DNA of 64,000 bases from Aliikangiella sp. G2MR2-5 (GTDB lineage Bacteria; Pseudomonadota; Gammaproteobacteria; Enterobacterales; Kangiellaceae): NCBI RefSeq assembly GCF_015687155.1, contig NZ_JADPQF010000007.1:62001-126000 (forward strand), read 5' to 3'. Under the pieces are notes generated by a model that ran no database searches, was not told the origin of the DNA, and worked only from the letters and a program-made list of their open reading frames with translations. How positions within the stretch are numbered: position 1 is the stretch's first letter; each line of letters starts with the position of its first letter. Positions 9,456-18,251 of this stretch are shown here, one piece after another. The position numbers were made by a program, and so were the translations under genes.

Positions 9456-9496
9456 AATGTGAAAATAAAATGTAGGAAATGTGCAAGAAATGTGCA
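9456..9496. promoter_or_regulatory. Two TGTG-type boxes upstream of the S8 protease
   Basis: AATGTGCAAGAAATGTGCA (9478-9496) matches 17 of 19 positions of the box at 4448-4466. A looser copy, AATGTGAAAATAAAATGTAG, directly precedes it (9456-9475). The reading is that the nearby OmpR-family regulator controls the protease. Confidence 0.4.
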
Positions 9497-9664
9497 TGAG
9501 AATCTCGCACAGAGAACCAGACTGATATCCGAAGGAAATGAGCCCCCCGCATAACAAATTTTAATTCGTTATAAAAACATTATTCCTTTTTTACTAATGT
9601 TTTTACCAAATTTTCATTTAAAAATATCTTAGTATTTTTAGGGCGGTTGTTCAATTAAATATTG

Positions 9665-9704
9665 AAAAGCCAGAGCGACTTATTCTTGTTTGAAAAGTCG
9701 CTCT
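9665..9704 (-). terminator. Hairpin, possible terminator for the HNH transcript
   Basis: A 10-bp stem (agagcgactt / aagtcgctct, arms at 9672-9681 and 9695-9704) is followed on the minus strand by GGCTTTTC, and on the plus strand by an AT-rich tract. It could work in either direction; only the minus strand has an upstream gene (HNH, stop at 9879). Confidence 0.45.
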
Positions 9705-9780
9705 ATTTTATTTTCTTGCTTTTGCAATGACAAAGTTTAGCTATTTTCTCCCAACATCCATTCATCCATATTTGTTATTT

Positions 9781-9848
9781 GAGTAAACTTGTTATTTGAG
9801 TAAACTTGTTATTTGAGTAAACTTGTTATTTAGATAAACTTGTCATTT
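9781..9848. repeat. 17-bp tandem repeat, four copies
   Basis: The unit gagtaaacttgttattt is repeated exactly three times (9781-9831), followed by a diverged fourth copy (agataaacttgtcattt) and preceded by a partial copy. It is intergenic, immediately after the HNH gene. No spacers separate the copies, so this is not CRISPR. The rest of the 616-bp gap (9263-9878) holds the candidate boxes and a hairpin; I see no gene there. Confidence 0.95.
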
Positions 9849-9878
9849 AAGCATATTTACGGCTTCCAGCTTATATAC

Positions 9879-10436
9879 TCAATAGCTTGCTTTCATGTGC
9901 TTGCTGAATCCTTTTTTAAGAAACTCTAACTGATCAGCCAGCACTCTTCTATTTTGCAATACCAAATAGTCATTCTTATTTGGAACGTAAGGAATACAAA
10001 GCAATTTCATTCCTGCTTCTTCAGGGGTTCTACAACCTTTTCTGTTATTACAGGATCTACATGCAGTTGTTACTTCAGACCAACGATCACGGCCTCCTCT
10101 GGCCCTTGGCATAATATGGTCGCGAGTAAGTTCGCTGGCGGGAAAAACTCTTCCGCAGTAGGTACACATAAACTGGTCTCGAGCAAATAAAGCTCGGTTA
10201 GTTAACGGTGGAACCCGTCGATTAAATTTAGATATACCTTTAACAGCGATCACTGAAGATATTTCCAATGTCGACTGTTTACCTGTTAAGCGCGAGTATC
10301 CGCCTCTCAGGCGAACGCTGACATCACCAAAAGTCCAGGCGACCTGATCTCTGGAATAAAGCAATGCAGCCTGCTCGTAATCAATCCAGGAAAGTGGCTG
10401 CCCCGCTTTATTCAGTTTTAAAATTTTAATATCCAT
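9879..10436 (-). CDS. HNH endonuclease family protein
   Basis: The 185-aa protein has a C-terminal HNH fold: CTYC (zinc knuckle), ELTRDHIMPRARGG (catalytic His), WSEVTTACRSCNNRKG (second CxxC and Asn/His position). The N-terminal ~90 residues (WIDYEQAALLYSRDQV ...) match the general form of a conserved solitary HNH protein common in gammaproteobacteria; its target is unknown to me. It is not part of a visible restriction or phage module. It lies just downstream of an unusual tRNA-like cluster on the same strand, which may be coincidence. Confidence 0.9.
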   Translation of the reverse strand: MDIKILKLNKAGQPLSWIDYEQAALLYSRDQVAWTFGDVSVRLRGGYSRLTGKQSTLEISSVIAVKGISKFNRRVPPLTNRALFARDQFMCTYCGRVFPASELTRDHIMPRARGGRDRWSEVTTACRSCNNRKGCRTPEEAGMKLLCIPYVPNKNDYLVLQNRRVLADQLEFLKKGFSKHMKASY

Positions 10437-10743
10437 ATAGTTTCTCCCTAGATTCAGTATAGTAGAACTACCTCAAGTTAAAAAATGAAATCGAATTTTT
10501 GTCACAATTTGTCTAACTCTGACTATTCTAATTTCCAATAGTGAAAACATTTCCCACAAATCATACATTCTTCTTCTATCTGGCTATTCTGTGGATTTGG
10601 TTCTCTATTGTGCTGGTGCTATCTTGTATTAATTTTATATAGCATTAGGTCTGATTTCTTCCACGCAAACACTATTCGGGTCGGGCTTTCACCGTGAGCA
10701 GTGTAAATAGAAAATCCCCGAAAAAAATTCTTGCTCGCATTGC

Positions 10744-10831
10744 TTCTTCCGCCGGTAAGACTCGAACCTACTTGTCAGTAACCCCGTAGTGAAGTTTCTA
10801 AACTATGCTCTCTCATCAGAGCGTCGGCGTA
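10744..10831 (-). pseudogene. Degenerate tRNA-like sequence, no CCA
   Basis: On the minus strand there is an acceptor-like stem (tacgccg / cggcgga, 6 of 7 pairs), a D-arm-like gctc...gagc, and a good T arm (gtagg-ttcgagt-cttac, one G-U). No regular 7-nt anticodon loop can be drawn: tagt...acta encloses 11 nt. The 3' end is GAA rather than CCA. I read it as a decayed or highly atypical tRNA. Confidence 0.5.
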
Positions 10832-10842
10832 AAACGAAATTA

Positions 10843-10925
10843 TGGTGCGGAGTCCTGGATTCGAACCAGGCTAGCGTTAGCATCGGATTTACAGTCCGAC
10901 TGAGTTCCCAAGACTCGAACTCCGC
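10843..10925 (-). tRNA. tRNA-Tyr (anticodon GTA)
   Basis: This is 83 nt with an encoded CCA. Acceptor gcggagt/actccgc (7 of 7), D arm gag/ctc with GGG in the loop, anticodon arm tcgga-ctGTAaa-tccga, 12-nt variable region, and T arm cctgg-ttcgaat-ccagg (5 of 5). The long variable region and GTA anticodon fit tRNA-Tyr. It is the most regular member of the cluster. Confidence 0.85.
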
Positions 10926-10992
10926 AATGTCAAATTGCAGCATTTAACCAAGTTGCTAAGCACGCTCCAGGTTAAATGACAAGCAGATAATT

Positions 10993-11081
10993 TGGCGGAA
11001 AGCGGCGGAATCGAACCGCAAAGCTTTTAGTCTTTCTTTTGTTTAGCAAACAAAGCCGATCACCATCACGGATCACTTTCC
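10993..11081 (-). tRNA. tRNA-Ser (anticodon GCT), slightly irregular
   Basis: This is 89 nt. Acceptor ggaaagt/gctttcc, discriminator G and encoded CCA fit tRNA-Ser. D stem is ccg/cgg with GG in the loop; the anticodon arm tttgt-ttGCTaa-acaaa is perfect; there is a long variable arm. Irregularities: three instead of two bases between the acceptor and D stem, and a mismatched outer pair in the T stem. It may be functional or beginning to decay. Confidence 0.72.
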
Positions 11082-11129
11082 CTTTAGCTACGACAATAAT
11101 TAAGCGGCGACAATAGTCACCGAATAATC

Positions 11130-11208
11130 TGGTACGCCGGAGAGAGATTCGAACTTCCCCAAAGGCAGGGTCTAAGCCTGCAGCGTATGCCATTTCAGCT
11201 ATCCGCGC
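11130..11208 (-). tRNA. tRNA-Leu-like (anticodon TAG), aberrant
   Basis: The anticodon arm gcagg-ctTAGac-cctgc is perfect and the D arm (gctgaaatggcatacgc) resembles tRNA-Leu. The acceptor pairs only if a G is bulged (gcgcgga / tccg-g-cgt). The T stem has an A-C mismatch and a G-U, and the variable region is far too short for a Leu tRNA. CCA is encoded. Function is doubtful. Confidence 0.5.
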
Positions 11209-12252
11209 TCAGGTTAGCTTCCAAGAGTTCAACTTTGCGATAAAGAAATACTAAAAAAACAATTTTAAAATGTTTGGCTTTTAAATTGTTCCCTAGATAC
11301 TACTTTGAGCTTTGAGACTTTTCGGAAGCTTTCACTTCCGAAAATTCAGAAGTGATTAATGAGCGACATAACCTGGCTGCTGTTTTATGCAGCTTTTAAA
11401 ATAACTGGGCATAGCTAAGTTAGAAGGTTCTCCTCCTGACTTGAGATATGCCGGTATGCAGTAGTTGTTGCTCATAATATAAATTGGATTTGATTAATTT
11501 CAGTTGCTTAAATTAAATATAAAAAAAACGATAAGGTCAAGCAAAAAAAACATTAAATAACAAGTTTTTGTTTTTAATTTTCAATAAGTTAAAGAATTTC
11601 AGGACGAGCATTACCCTTTGAATAAAAACTCAAATAATGACCCTGTTTTTTAAAACAAACCTGATTCAAATTCTATTTTTCTATTACAAATCTATTAAAA
11701 ACCAAAGTAACTCATAAACAGTATTCTCCTTAATTTAGACATAAAAAAACGCCGGAAGCTTTTGGCTTTCGGCGTCAATGACTTATTAATTTTTTGATTT
11801 AAAAATTTTTGTCAACTTCTTTTACCGGGAAGCCATTTCGGCTTTCCAGAAAAGCCGATGATTAAAATTCCTTACTCTGCATGTGACATAAATAAACATG
11901 ACACCCACGCAAACAATTCCAGTCAGAGAGTATCTCCGCCGGAAAGGATTTTAGTTTTGAACAGGGTGTAAAGTATTTCATTAGCTTTTCCAAAGTAAAT
12001 TAATGCAAGTCTACGATTTTCACTGCTCTATTTCAAGATCGGTATAAAACCAGCCTTAATTCTTTCAGCTATTAACCAGCTCCTTGCAAAGAATATATGA
12101 GCAATGGAACCATTGATTTTGAGTTTTGGAATAATAACTTAATATGAACTACACATTTATCACAGCGTCATAGCTAAAATTAATTTACTTTAGTCTTTAA
12201 CTTGCGATACATTCCCCTTCTTCCGCCAAAATGACCTCATTGGACCCTTCCC
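11209..12252. other. About 1 kb without an identifiable protein gene
   Basis: The stretch is AT-rich. Visible structures are a 10-bp inverted repeat (ttttcggaag / cttccgaaaa, 11319-11344) and a strong minus-strand terminator at 11743-11775. The longest minus-strand reading frame I see just upstream of that terminator is ~25 codons. I see no tRNA, IS element or known riboswitch here. Confidence 0.6.
11743..11775 (-). terminator. Strong intrinsic terminator with no upstream gene
   Basis: An 11-bp stem (acgccggaagc / gctttcggcgt, one G-U) with a 5-nt loop is followed on the minus strand by seven T. No minus-strand CDS lies between it and the MFS gene start at 12253, so it should end a short non-coding or very small coding transcript. 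Confidence 0.8.
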
Positions 12253-13530
12253 ATGCATAGTGATGTATCTATTGCCCGAATCAAACAATTTCCACCAATG
12301 ATGTGGATATTGCTGTTTGGCGCCTTCATTACTCGCGGCAGTTATTATATGGTTTGGCCTTTTTTAACGGTTATTCTTTATAACCAATTTGGTATTTCAG
12401 CAACAGCTGTCGGTACGCTGCTAACAACCGCGGCGTTAATTTCTGTTATTGTCGGTTTTGTCGGTGGAACACTCTCCGATCGCTTTGGCAGAAAAATGGT
12501 AATGTATTTCAGCGGAATCATTTACATCGTCTCGTTTTGCCTTCTTGCCAATACCAGCTCTATTATTGGGTATGCAATAGTAATTACAGGTTGTTCAGTA
12601 GCGACAGAAATTTGGCGACCAACATCATCAGCTCTCATTGGCGACATGATAAAAGAGCCACAGACCAGAGAGCTTGCCATGCAGTCACTTTATTTTATTG
12701 TAAATGCCGGCTGTGCAATCGGTCCCATGCTGGGGTTATGGCTAGGACTTTCTGGCGAACCTGACTCATTCTATATCACCGCAATAGCCTTTGCGATCCT
12801 CTTAGCCCTATTGGCAATAGGATTCAATACGCTAAAAGTAGCTAATATAAATCATGTAGAAAGTAAAAGCAGAAAGGAAAAAGGCGATTTGGTTAGTCAG
12901 GAAAAGACTAAAAGTAACTCTTTGCTCCAAACTTTAAAAATACTCAGTAATGATCGTTTATTACAATGTTTGATTCTGGCTAATATTCTTTGCATGTTTG
13001 TCTATGGTCAAATGGACTCAACATTAATTCAATATCTAACAAGATCGGCAGTTCCGCAGTTGATGGAGCTTATCTCCTCAATGATCTTTACTAATGCCCT
13101 GGTTATTATTACCAGCCAGTTTTTATTGTTAAAAATAATGGCAAGGATTCACCTGATAAAGCGGATACAGATAGGTTTGATTCTTCTAACCTTGTCTCAA
13201 TTATGGATGGCAATGAATCCTGTCAATCTTTTCTGGGGATGGATTGGTGCAGTCATCATAATGAGTCTTGCTGAAACCATTTTGTTTCCAACGATGAATG
13301 TGCATATTGATAGACTGGCCCCCGATCACCTTCGTGGCGCTTACTTTGGTGCCACTTCATTTTATTCATTGGGCTTTGCTTTAGCGCCCTTAGGTGGAGG
13401 CTTGATACTCGACTTACTGAATGGCTTCTGGGTATATGCTATTTGCACAGTACTTTGTCTTCTGGTGATATTTCTGTACTCAATTTTGGAGAAGCTAAAG
13501 CGCCCGGAAGAGGCGCTTCAAACAGCCTGA
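12253..13530 (+). CDS. MFS transporter
   Basis: The 425-aa protein has about 12 hydrophobic segments. The signature loop between helices 2 and 3, GGTLSDRFGRKMVMYFSG, is the classical MFS D-R-x-G-R/K motif; a hydrophilic central loop (KSRKEKGDLVSQEKTKSN) separates the two halves. It is likely a drug or small-molecule exporter by its DHA-like appearance; the substrate cannot be read from sequence. A short frame starting at ATG 12231 ends across the start codon (CCATGCATAG), which could couple translation. It is monocistronic and convergent with the S41 peptidase gene. Confidence 0.9.
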   Translation: MHSDVSIARIKQFPPMMWILLFGAFITRGSYYMVWPFLTVILYNQFGISATAVGTLLTTAALISVIVGFVGGTLSDRFGRKMVMYFSGIIYIVSFCLLANTSSIIGYAIVITGCSVATEIWRPTSSALIGDMIKEPQTRELAMQSLYFIVNAGCAIGPMLGLWLGLSGEPDSFYITAIAFAILLALLAIGFNTLKVANINHVESKSRKEKGDLVSQEKTKSNSLLQTLKILSNDRLLQCLILANILCMFVYGQMDSTLIQYLTRSAVPQLMELISSMIFTNALVIITSQFLLLKIMARIHLIKRIQIGLILLTLSQLWMAMNPVNLFWGWIGAVIIMSLAETILFPTMNVHIDRLAPDHLRGAYFGATSFYSLGFALAPLGGGLILDLLNGFWVYAICTVLCLLVIFLYSILEKLKRPEEALQTA

Positions 13531-13592
13531 TAGATTGCAGCCATTAATTTTACCGGAGTTTTTTCGGTAGTCTTAATTGGCTGCTTCTAGCT

Positions 13593-14681
13593 TTATTTAA
13601 GTAACTCCACTCTCGCTTTAATTCGCTTTTTCAAAGCGGGATGTTCAGTAATTTCATAGAGCGTTTCCAGATAATCTACCTGTGCAAGGTTTAAGGCGAG
13701 CTCAGATGTTGTTTTAATATCGGGCTTCACACCAACACCTTCAAATCCTTTACCTGTCACTGCGTTGGTCATTCGACGATTTGGAATAAATGCTGAGAAA
13801 TTCTTATCAATCAGATAATCCTCTCCCGCATTAGAAGCGCCAGCAGTTTGTGCTCCAACAATTTTAGCCCGCTTTAAATGTTTCATTACGTGACTAAAAA
13901 CCTCACCTGCAGAAAAAGTATTTTCATCCACTAATATATAAACCGGCTTATCAATGGCATATCGAGGTCCATTAACTTTCGCTTGACTCCAGCGCTGTTC
14001 TATCCGGTTATTATTTCTCCAATGCATATTGATCAAATGGGTTTTCTTATCAAGCAAATAGCTGGCTAAAAGCCCACTGGTATACTCATATCCGCCAAAA
14101 TTTCCTCGAAGGTCTAGAATCAACGCATTAGAACGGTTAAGTAATGTGAATGCAGCAGCAATCATAGGCTCTGCATGTTTCATCGGGGCGAAAGCAGAAA
14201 TTTTCAAATAACCGATATTAAAAGGCAACCTTTCCATCTTGTCGAACCCCATATTGTGAGAATCCCACATGGCCTTTTCTTGCTCCGAAGCAAAATCTGT
14301 GGAGATTTCATTGTCGGACTTTTGTGCCGTCGCAAGAGCTTCAGACTGTGGAGAATATTCGAGCCGAAGATGCTTGTCTCCCGAGGTACTTTGTAGTTCT
14401 AGCGTAATTGACTCCGCAAATTCGATTGCATCAACCGGATTAGCAAGAATTTTATTTTGGCTCAGCTTTTCAAGATCGCTACTGAGTTTTTGAGCAACGG
14501 TCTTATCAATGTATTGCTCGTTAATCTGTTTTTTCAGTTTTTTTAAAACTTCTTTTTGCTCCTTGGCAGTCATCATATGGATGTTTTCCGACTGTTCGTT
14601 CGTTGCCGCTGCACTGCTCGCAAAATTGCAAACGAACAAAATTGCAAGAGTAGAGGTAATAGCTCTTATTGATAAACTCAT
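13593..14681 (-). CDS. S41 family (C-terminal processing-like) peptidase
   Basis: A signal peptide (MSLSIRAITSTLAILFVCNFASSAA) is followed by a helical N-terminal region (~35-100) and an S41 core: LILDLRGNFGGYEY, YILVDENTFSAGEVFSHVMK (nucleophile Ser in FSAGE), and VGAQTAGASNAGEDYL. No PDZ domain is visible between the two parts, as in the interphotoreceptor-retinoid-binding-protein-like branch of S41. It is periplasmic or exported; substrate unknown. AAGGAAAAG precedes the ATG. It lies 16 bp behind a MarR gene and is probably in its operon. Confidence 0.9.
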   Translation of the reverse strand: MSLSIRAITSTLAILFVCNFASSAAATNEQSENIHMMTAKEQKEVLKKLKKQINEQYIDKTVAQKLSSDLEKLSQNKILANPVDAIEFAESITLELQSTSGDKHLRLEYSPQSEALATAQKSDNEISTDFASEQEKAMWDSHNMGFDKMERLPFNIGYLKISAFAPMKHAEPMIAAAFTLLNRSNALILDLRGNFGGYEYTSGLLASYLLDKKTHLINMHWRNNNRIEQRWSQAKVNGPRYAIDKPVYILVDENTFSAGEVFSHVMKHLKRAKIVGAQTAGASNAGEDYLIDKNFSAFIPNRRMTNAVTGKGFEGVGVKPDIKTTSELALNLAQVDYLETLYEITEHPALKKRIKARVELLK

Positions 14682-14697
14682 TTTTCTTTTCCTTAAT

Positions 14698-15174
14698 TCA
14701 TATCGATAATTGTGACTGGTCTATTTTTGCTTGCTCGATTCGTTCTGCAAAAGATCTGTTTGAAAGTGCTGAAATTACGTGAGACAGATTTTCTCCGAAA
14801 TCAAAACCCAGTTCTAAATTCAGGCTCGCCTCTGCTTTTTTTGTGGCTTGCCAGCACCTTTCTAACTCTGGAATGATTTTTAGTCCTTGTGGTGACAGTT
14901 TGATAATAATTTTTCGATTGTCTTTTTCATCTTTATTGGTGGTAATGAGCTGGTCTTTGAGCATCAACTTGACTGTTTGAGTCGCAGCTGGTTGAGTAAT
15001 TCCTGCATAATTAGCCAACTCATTAACAGTACAACTCTCCAACCGGATCAAAGCTTTCATTATTGGGGTGTATCTGGGACGGTATTCAAGCCCGATTGCA
15101 ACATAGGACTGAGTTACAGCCCCATCTAGTAGCTCGATAATATGTCTTAGTTGCGTTCCTAATCCACGCTGCAT
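14698..15174 (-). CDS. MarR family transcriptional regulator
   Basis: The 158-aa winged-helix protein has a recognition region TVNELANYAGITQPAATQTVKLM and a wing with KDEKDNRKIIIKLSPQG, both typical of MarR. The start is supported by GAGGAG 9 nt upstream. It is first in a two-gene operon with the S41 peptidase. A perfect 16-bp palindrome upstream is the likely operator, so autorepression is the simplest reading. The ligand is unknown. Confidence 0.9.
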   Translation of the reverse strand: MQRGLGTQLRHIIELLDGAVTQSYVAIGLEYRPRYTPIMKALIRLESCTVNELANYAGITQPAATQTVKLMLKDQLITTNKDEKDNRKIIIKLSPQGLKIIPELERCWQATKKAEASLNLELGFDFGENLSHVISALSNRSFAERIEQAKIDQSQLSI

Positions 15175-15223
15175 AATCCAAAACTCCTCTAATCTTAGTC
15201 ATTAACACGCTCTCAAACACAAT

Positions 15224-15239
15224 ATATAAGCGCTTATAT
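15224..15239. promoter_or_regulatory. Candidate MarR operator
   Basis: ATATAAGCGCTTATAT is a perfect 16-bp palindrome 50 bp upstream of the MarR start. A related half-site, ATATAAGCG, recurs at 15269-15277. Confidence 0.5.
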
Positions 15240-15423
15240 TTATTCTTTCAGGCATTCTATTGAAAATTATATAAGCGGTAAAGTAATTTAGACGTCAATT
15301 CCGATGTGGATTGTAAAATAATATTTATTATTTAAATATCAAAAAGTTACGATTAATATTAAAGAATGAAACCAGTCCCCGTGAAAATGACTGTCACTTA
15401 AAATAGAGAAAATCGTCGAAAAA

Positions 15424-16461
15424 CTAGTGTTTTTGATATCGCCTGGGAGTAACACCTTGCCAACGTTTGAAGGCTCTAATAAAGGCACTTTGCTCGGCAA
15501 ACCCGAGCAAGCCGGCAATTGTGGCATGAGGTAATTCATTGTTGTCGAGGAGTCGTATCGCTAGCTTGTGTCTGGCCTTATCCTGAAGCTCTCGAAAAGT
15601 GACCGCCTGCCGGCTAAGTTTTCGTTGTAACGTCCTTTCCGAAACACCAAATCTCGATGCCATAGCACGAATACCAAAATCGCCCGCAGGCAAACATTCG
15701 ATAATAGCGTTTATAATGTATTCATTGTCAGGAAAAGTACCTGCCTCTATTTTTGCGATGGCCAGATCCGCTTGCTTAATCATCGCCTGATAGACAGCTC
15801 TTTGCGACTGTGCAATCGGTAAGTCGAGCCATTGTCTTTCGAATACAAGTTGACTATGTTTTGCAGAAAACTCTACCTGACAGGCGAAAACCTGCTCATA
15901 TTTTGCTCGGAATTTTTCATTATTGTGTTTAAGCTCGACTCTGACCAGAGGAACCTGTTTTTCAACGATCTGACGACTGAATGAGCACCAACCAGCAAGA
16001 ACAGCATCAACTACATGAAAACTGAATTTTTGAATTTCGGAAACTGGTTGCCATTCAGCAAATCCAATTCGGTTCTCAAAATGAATGTTACTGTCCCCCA
16101 TATCGCTCACCAGTCGATTATATTTTTGTAGCGCTCTGGCAGCGTCGCCTAAAGTTTGTGCCGACATGGTCAGGTAGCCGAGTAAATTGAAAGCTTTCGC
16201 TCCAATCTGCGCACCAAATTCCAAACCTAGCGTTGGACAATTGAAGTTTGTCGCAATTACTTCAAATACCTGATTGTACAGAGCGGCATCGACTCGGACT
16301 TCCGCATCAAGCTCACGTTGTTTTTTGAAGTCGACAAAATCCAGGTGGCGATAGATTTTTTCACCGAAACGTTTTTCACAGAAATCAACAAGCGACATCA
16401 AATAACTATTAGCAACCGTTATATTTAAAACGCATTCATTATTATTTCGCAGAGTTGGCAT
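15424..16461 (-). CDS. AraC family regulator with arabinose-binding-like N-terminal domain
   Basis: The 345-aa protein has a ligand/dimerisation domain of the OruR/ArgR type (residues ~15-205; DFVDFKKQRELDAEVRVD, LGLEFGAQIGAKAFNLLGYL) and a C-terminal double HTH (GIRAMASRFGVSERTLQRKL; ATIAGLLGFAEQSAFIRAFKRW; GVTPRRYQ). Such regulators often control catabolism of amino acids or lipids. No obvious target is adjacent; the divergent neighbour is the desaturase-like gene at 16571. Confidence 0.9.
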   Translation of the reverse strand: MPTLRNNNECVLNITVANSYLMSLVDFCEKRFGEKIYRHLDFVDFKKQRELDAEVRVDAALYNQVFEVIATNFNCPTLGLEFGAQIGAKAFNLLGYLTMSAQTLGDAARALQKYNRLVSDMGDSNIHFENRIGFAEWQPVSEIQKFSFHVVDAVLAGWCSFSRQIVEKQVPLVRVELKHNNEKFRAKYEQVFACQVEFSAKHSQLVFERQWLDLPIAQSQRAVYQAMIKQADLAIAKIEAGTFPDNEYIINAIIECLPAGDFGIRAMASRFGVSERTLQRKLSRQAVTFRELQDKARHKLAIRLLDNNELPHATIAGLLGFAEQSAFIRAFKRWQGVTPRRYQKH

Positions 16462-16570
16462 AGAGGGTTAAATATCTTGGCGTAAGAAGTCAATCGTTTA
16501 AGTTGAAATCACTATATTCTAGGAAACAGTCCATGTAAATAGCCGCTATACTCAAAGAGATTGAGAAAAA

Positions 16571-17284
16571 ATGTCAAACAGCCTCCCGACTAAAGTCAGA
16601 AAATTCAGAGAACATTATCGCAAGCACCATCAACCTTCGCGCTATAATGGCTACCTCCATTTCAGTTTCTCAATGTTATTTGCGTTGTCCTGTCTGCTTT
16701 TTTCAACTAGTCAACTTGATAACGTATCGCTTGTAGAGTGGATAACCATTCCACTGACATTTATCTATGCCAATCTGGTGGAATATCTAGTCCATCGTTT
16801 TCCGATGCATCGTCCCATTCGTAAGCTCAAGCTATTGTTCAGACGTCATGCAAGACAACACCATCGATTCTTTACGGAAAAAGCAATGCAGTTTGACAAC
16901 GCTAACGATTTTGCCGCAGTTCTTTTTCCTCCCTATCTAATTTTCTTTTTCCTGGTATTTTTTGCTATCCCGGCAGGATTGATTCTGGCCTATCTGACAA
17001 CAACGAATATTGCTTTTTTATTCGCTATAACTGCTTTTGCTTACTTTATAAACTATGAGATATTTCATACGATCTACCACCTGGCTGACTCCCATTGGAT
17101 TTATAAGTTTCCCTTTATGAAAAGCTTGAGAGAGCTTCATCTTCATCACCACAACCAGAAATTGATGAGTCATTTCAACTTTAATATCACCTACCCAATC
17201 AGCGACTGGTTATTTGGAACCTACTATCGAAAGGAGCGGGAACAAGATAAAACACAAACAGACAAGACGGTTCATCCGGCTTAG
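16571..17284 (+). CDS. Histidine-box membrane protein, sterol desaturase/fatty acid hydroxylase type
   Basis: The 237-aa protein has about four TM helices and histidine clusters in the usual order: LVEYLVHRFPMHRP, RRHARQHHRFF, EIFHTIYHLADSHWI, and LHLHHHNQKLMSHFN. These are the di-iron ligands of the FA_hydroxylase/ERG3-like superfamily. The likely reaction is oxidation or hydroxylation of a lipid at the inner membrane; the substrate is unknown. It is divergent from the AraC gene at 15424, which could be its regulator. Confidence 0.8.
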   Translation: MSNSLPTKVRKFREHYRKHHQPSRYNGYLHFSFSMLFALSCLLFSTSQLDNVSLVEWITIPLTFIYANLVEYLVHRFPMHRPIRKLKLLFRRHARQHHRFFTEKAMQFDNANDFAAVLFPPYLIFFFLVFFAIPAGLILAYLTTTNIAFLFAITAFAYFINYEIFHTIYHLADSHWIYKFPFMKSLRELHLHHHNQKLMSHFNFNITYPISDWLFGTYYRKEREQDKTQTDKTVHPA

Positions 17285-17323
17285 GATGATAAAAATCCTG
17301 TGACCCAAAAAATTAAATATGAA

Positions 17324-18175
17324 TCAGATAGCAAGCTGCTTGCGATATTGTGCAGGAGTGAGTAAATACTTTCGTTTAAAAGATTGAGTCATATGACTCT
17401 GGTGGCTAAATCCGGTCATAAAGCTGATATCAGATAGTTTACAACCACTCGCAAGCATGCTTCTAACCTTCTCCACTCTGTAAGCTTGAATAAAATCCCC
17501 CGGAGTAAGACCAAAACTTTTCTTAAACAAGCGAGAAAAATGAAATGGCGATAGCTCAACTTGTTGCGCCAATTGCTCAAGTGTCAGCTTCTCAGCGTAG
17601 TGTTCGCCAATATACTCTGTTAAGATTTTCTTGTGACGCAATCCTAAACCCGTTTTAGAAAACTTATTAGTCGGCTTGATTGAAAGATAGTACTCTATTA
17701 AATGATAGAGGATCTGATTTGATAATTCCTGTTGCTTAATGATCGAAGTCTGGAAACCGAAAGTCATACTGCCGATAATCAGGGACTTTAGAAAAGGATC
17801 ACTATGGTAGGTTAAATCCGGTAGATTGATTTGACCTAATTCACGTTCCAGATTAAGAAGAATAAACTCTTTAAGGTAGGCATCAGTAAAATAAAAATGG
17901 CTGAAACGCACCGTTTTTGATACATGCCAACTGGAAATTTGTCCCTGCGGCATTAAGCAAAGCAACCCCGGTCCACCACGATTGCTTCTCTGATCGTATC
18001 GATAACTATACTCACCGCCTTGAAGATATAAGCTTAAAGTATTAGTTCTCTCATCGAGATATCTGACATCTTTCGGTTCAATTTGCCAACAGCTAAAGGA
18101 GGCCCCGTCTCTGAAAGATCGTTGAGCTAGCGATTTAACGCCACTCTTCTTAAAATCCTGAATATCTTCTCTCAT
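17324..18175 (-). CDS. AraC family transcriptional regulator
   Basis: A cupin-like sensor half (residues ~15-150; SFSCWQIEPKD, GGPGLLCLMPQGQ) precedes a C-terminal AraC double HTH (LTLEQLAQQVELSPFHFSRLFKK; KLSDISFMTGFSHQSHMTQSFKRK; LTPAQYRKQL). None of three possible ATG starts (18265, 18220, 18175) has a good ribosome site. I choose 18175, which keeps the full sensor domain and avoids overlap with the divergent gene at 18252. It may regulate that metallophosphoesterase. Confidence 0.82.
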   Translation of the reverse strand: MREDIQDFKKSGVKSLAQRSFRDGASFSCWQIEPKDVRYLDERTNTLSLYLQGGEYSYRYDQRSNRGGPGLLCLMPQGQISSWHVSKTVRFSHFYFTDAYLKEFILLNLERELGQINLPDLTYHSDPFLKSLIIGSMTFGFQTSIIKQQELSNQILYHLIEYYLSIKPTNKFSKTGLGLRHKKILTEYIGEHYAEKLTLEQLAQQVELSPFHFSRLFKKSFGLTPGDFIQAYRVEKVRSMLASGCKLSDISFMTGFSHQSHMTQSFKRKYLLTPAQYRKQLAI

Positions 18176-18251
18176 AGCAAGATTTTGATAGATTCTGATT
18201 TCAAAAGCAAGCAAACTCATGTGCTTGAATTTGTAACAAATCAGGTCAACT

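Noticed and set aside
9781-9848. CRISPR-like array
   Set aside because: The repeats are adjacent with no spacers; this is a simple tandem repeat. The same holds for 31011-31095, 34776-34850 and 2107-2220.
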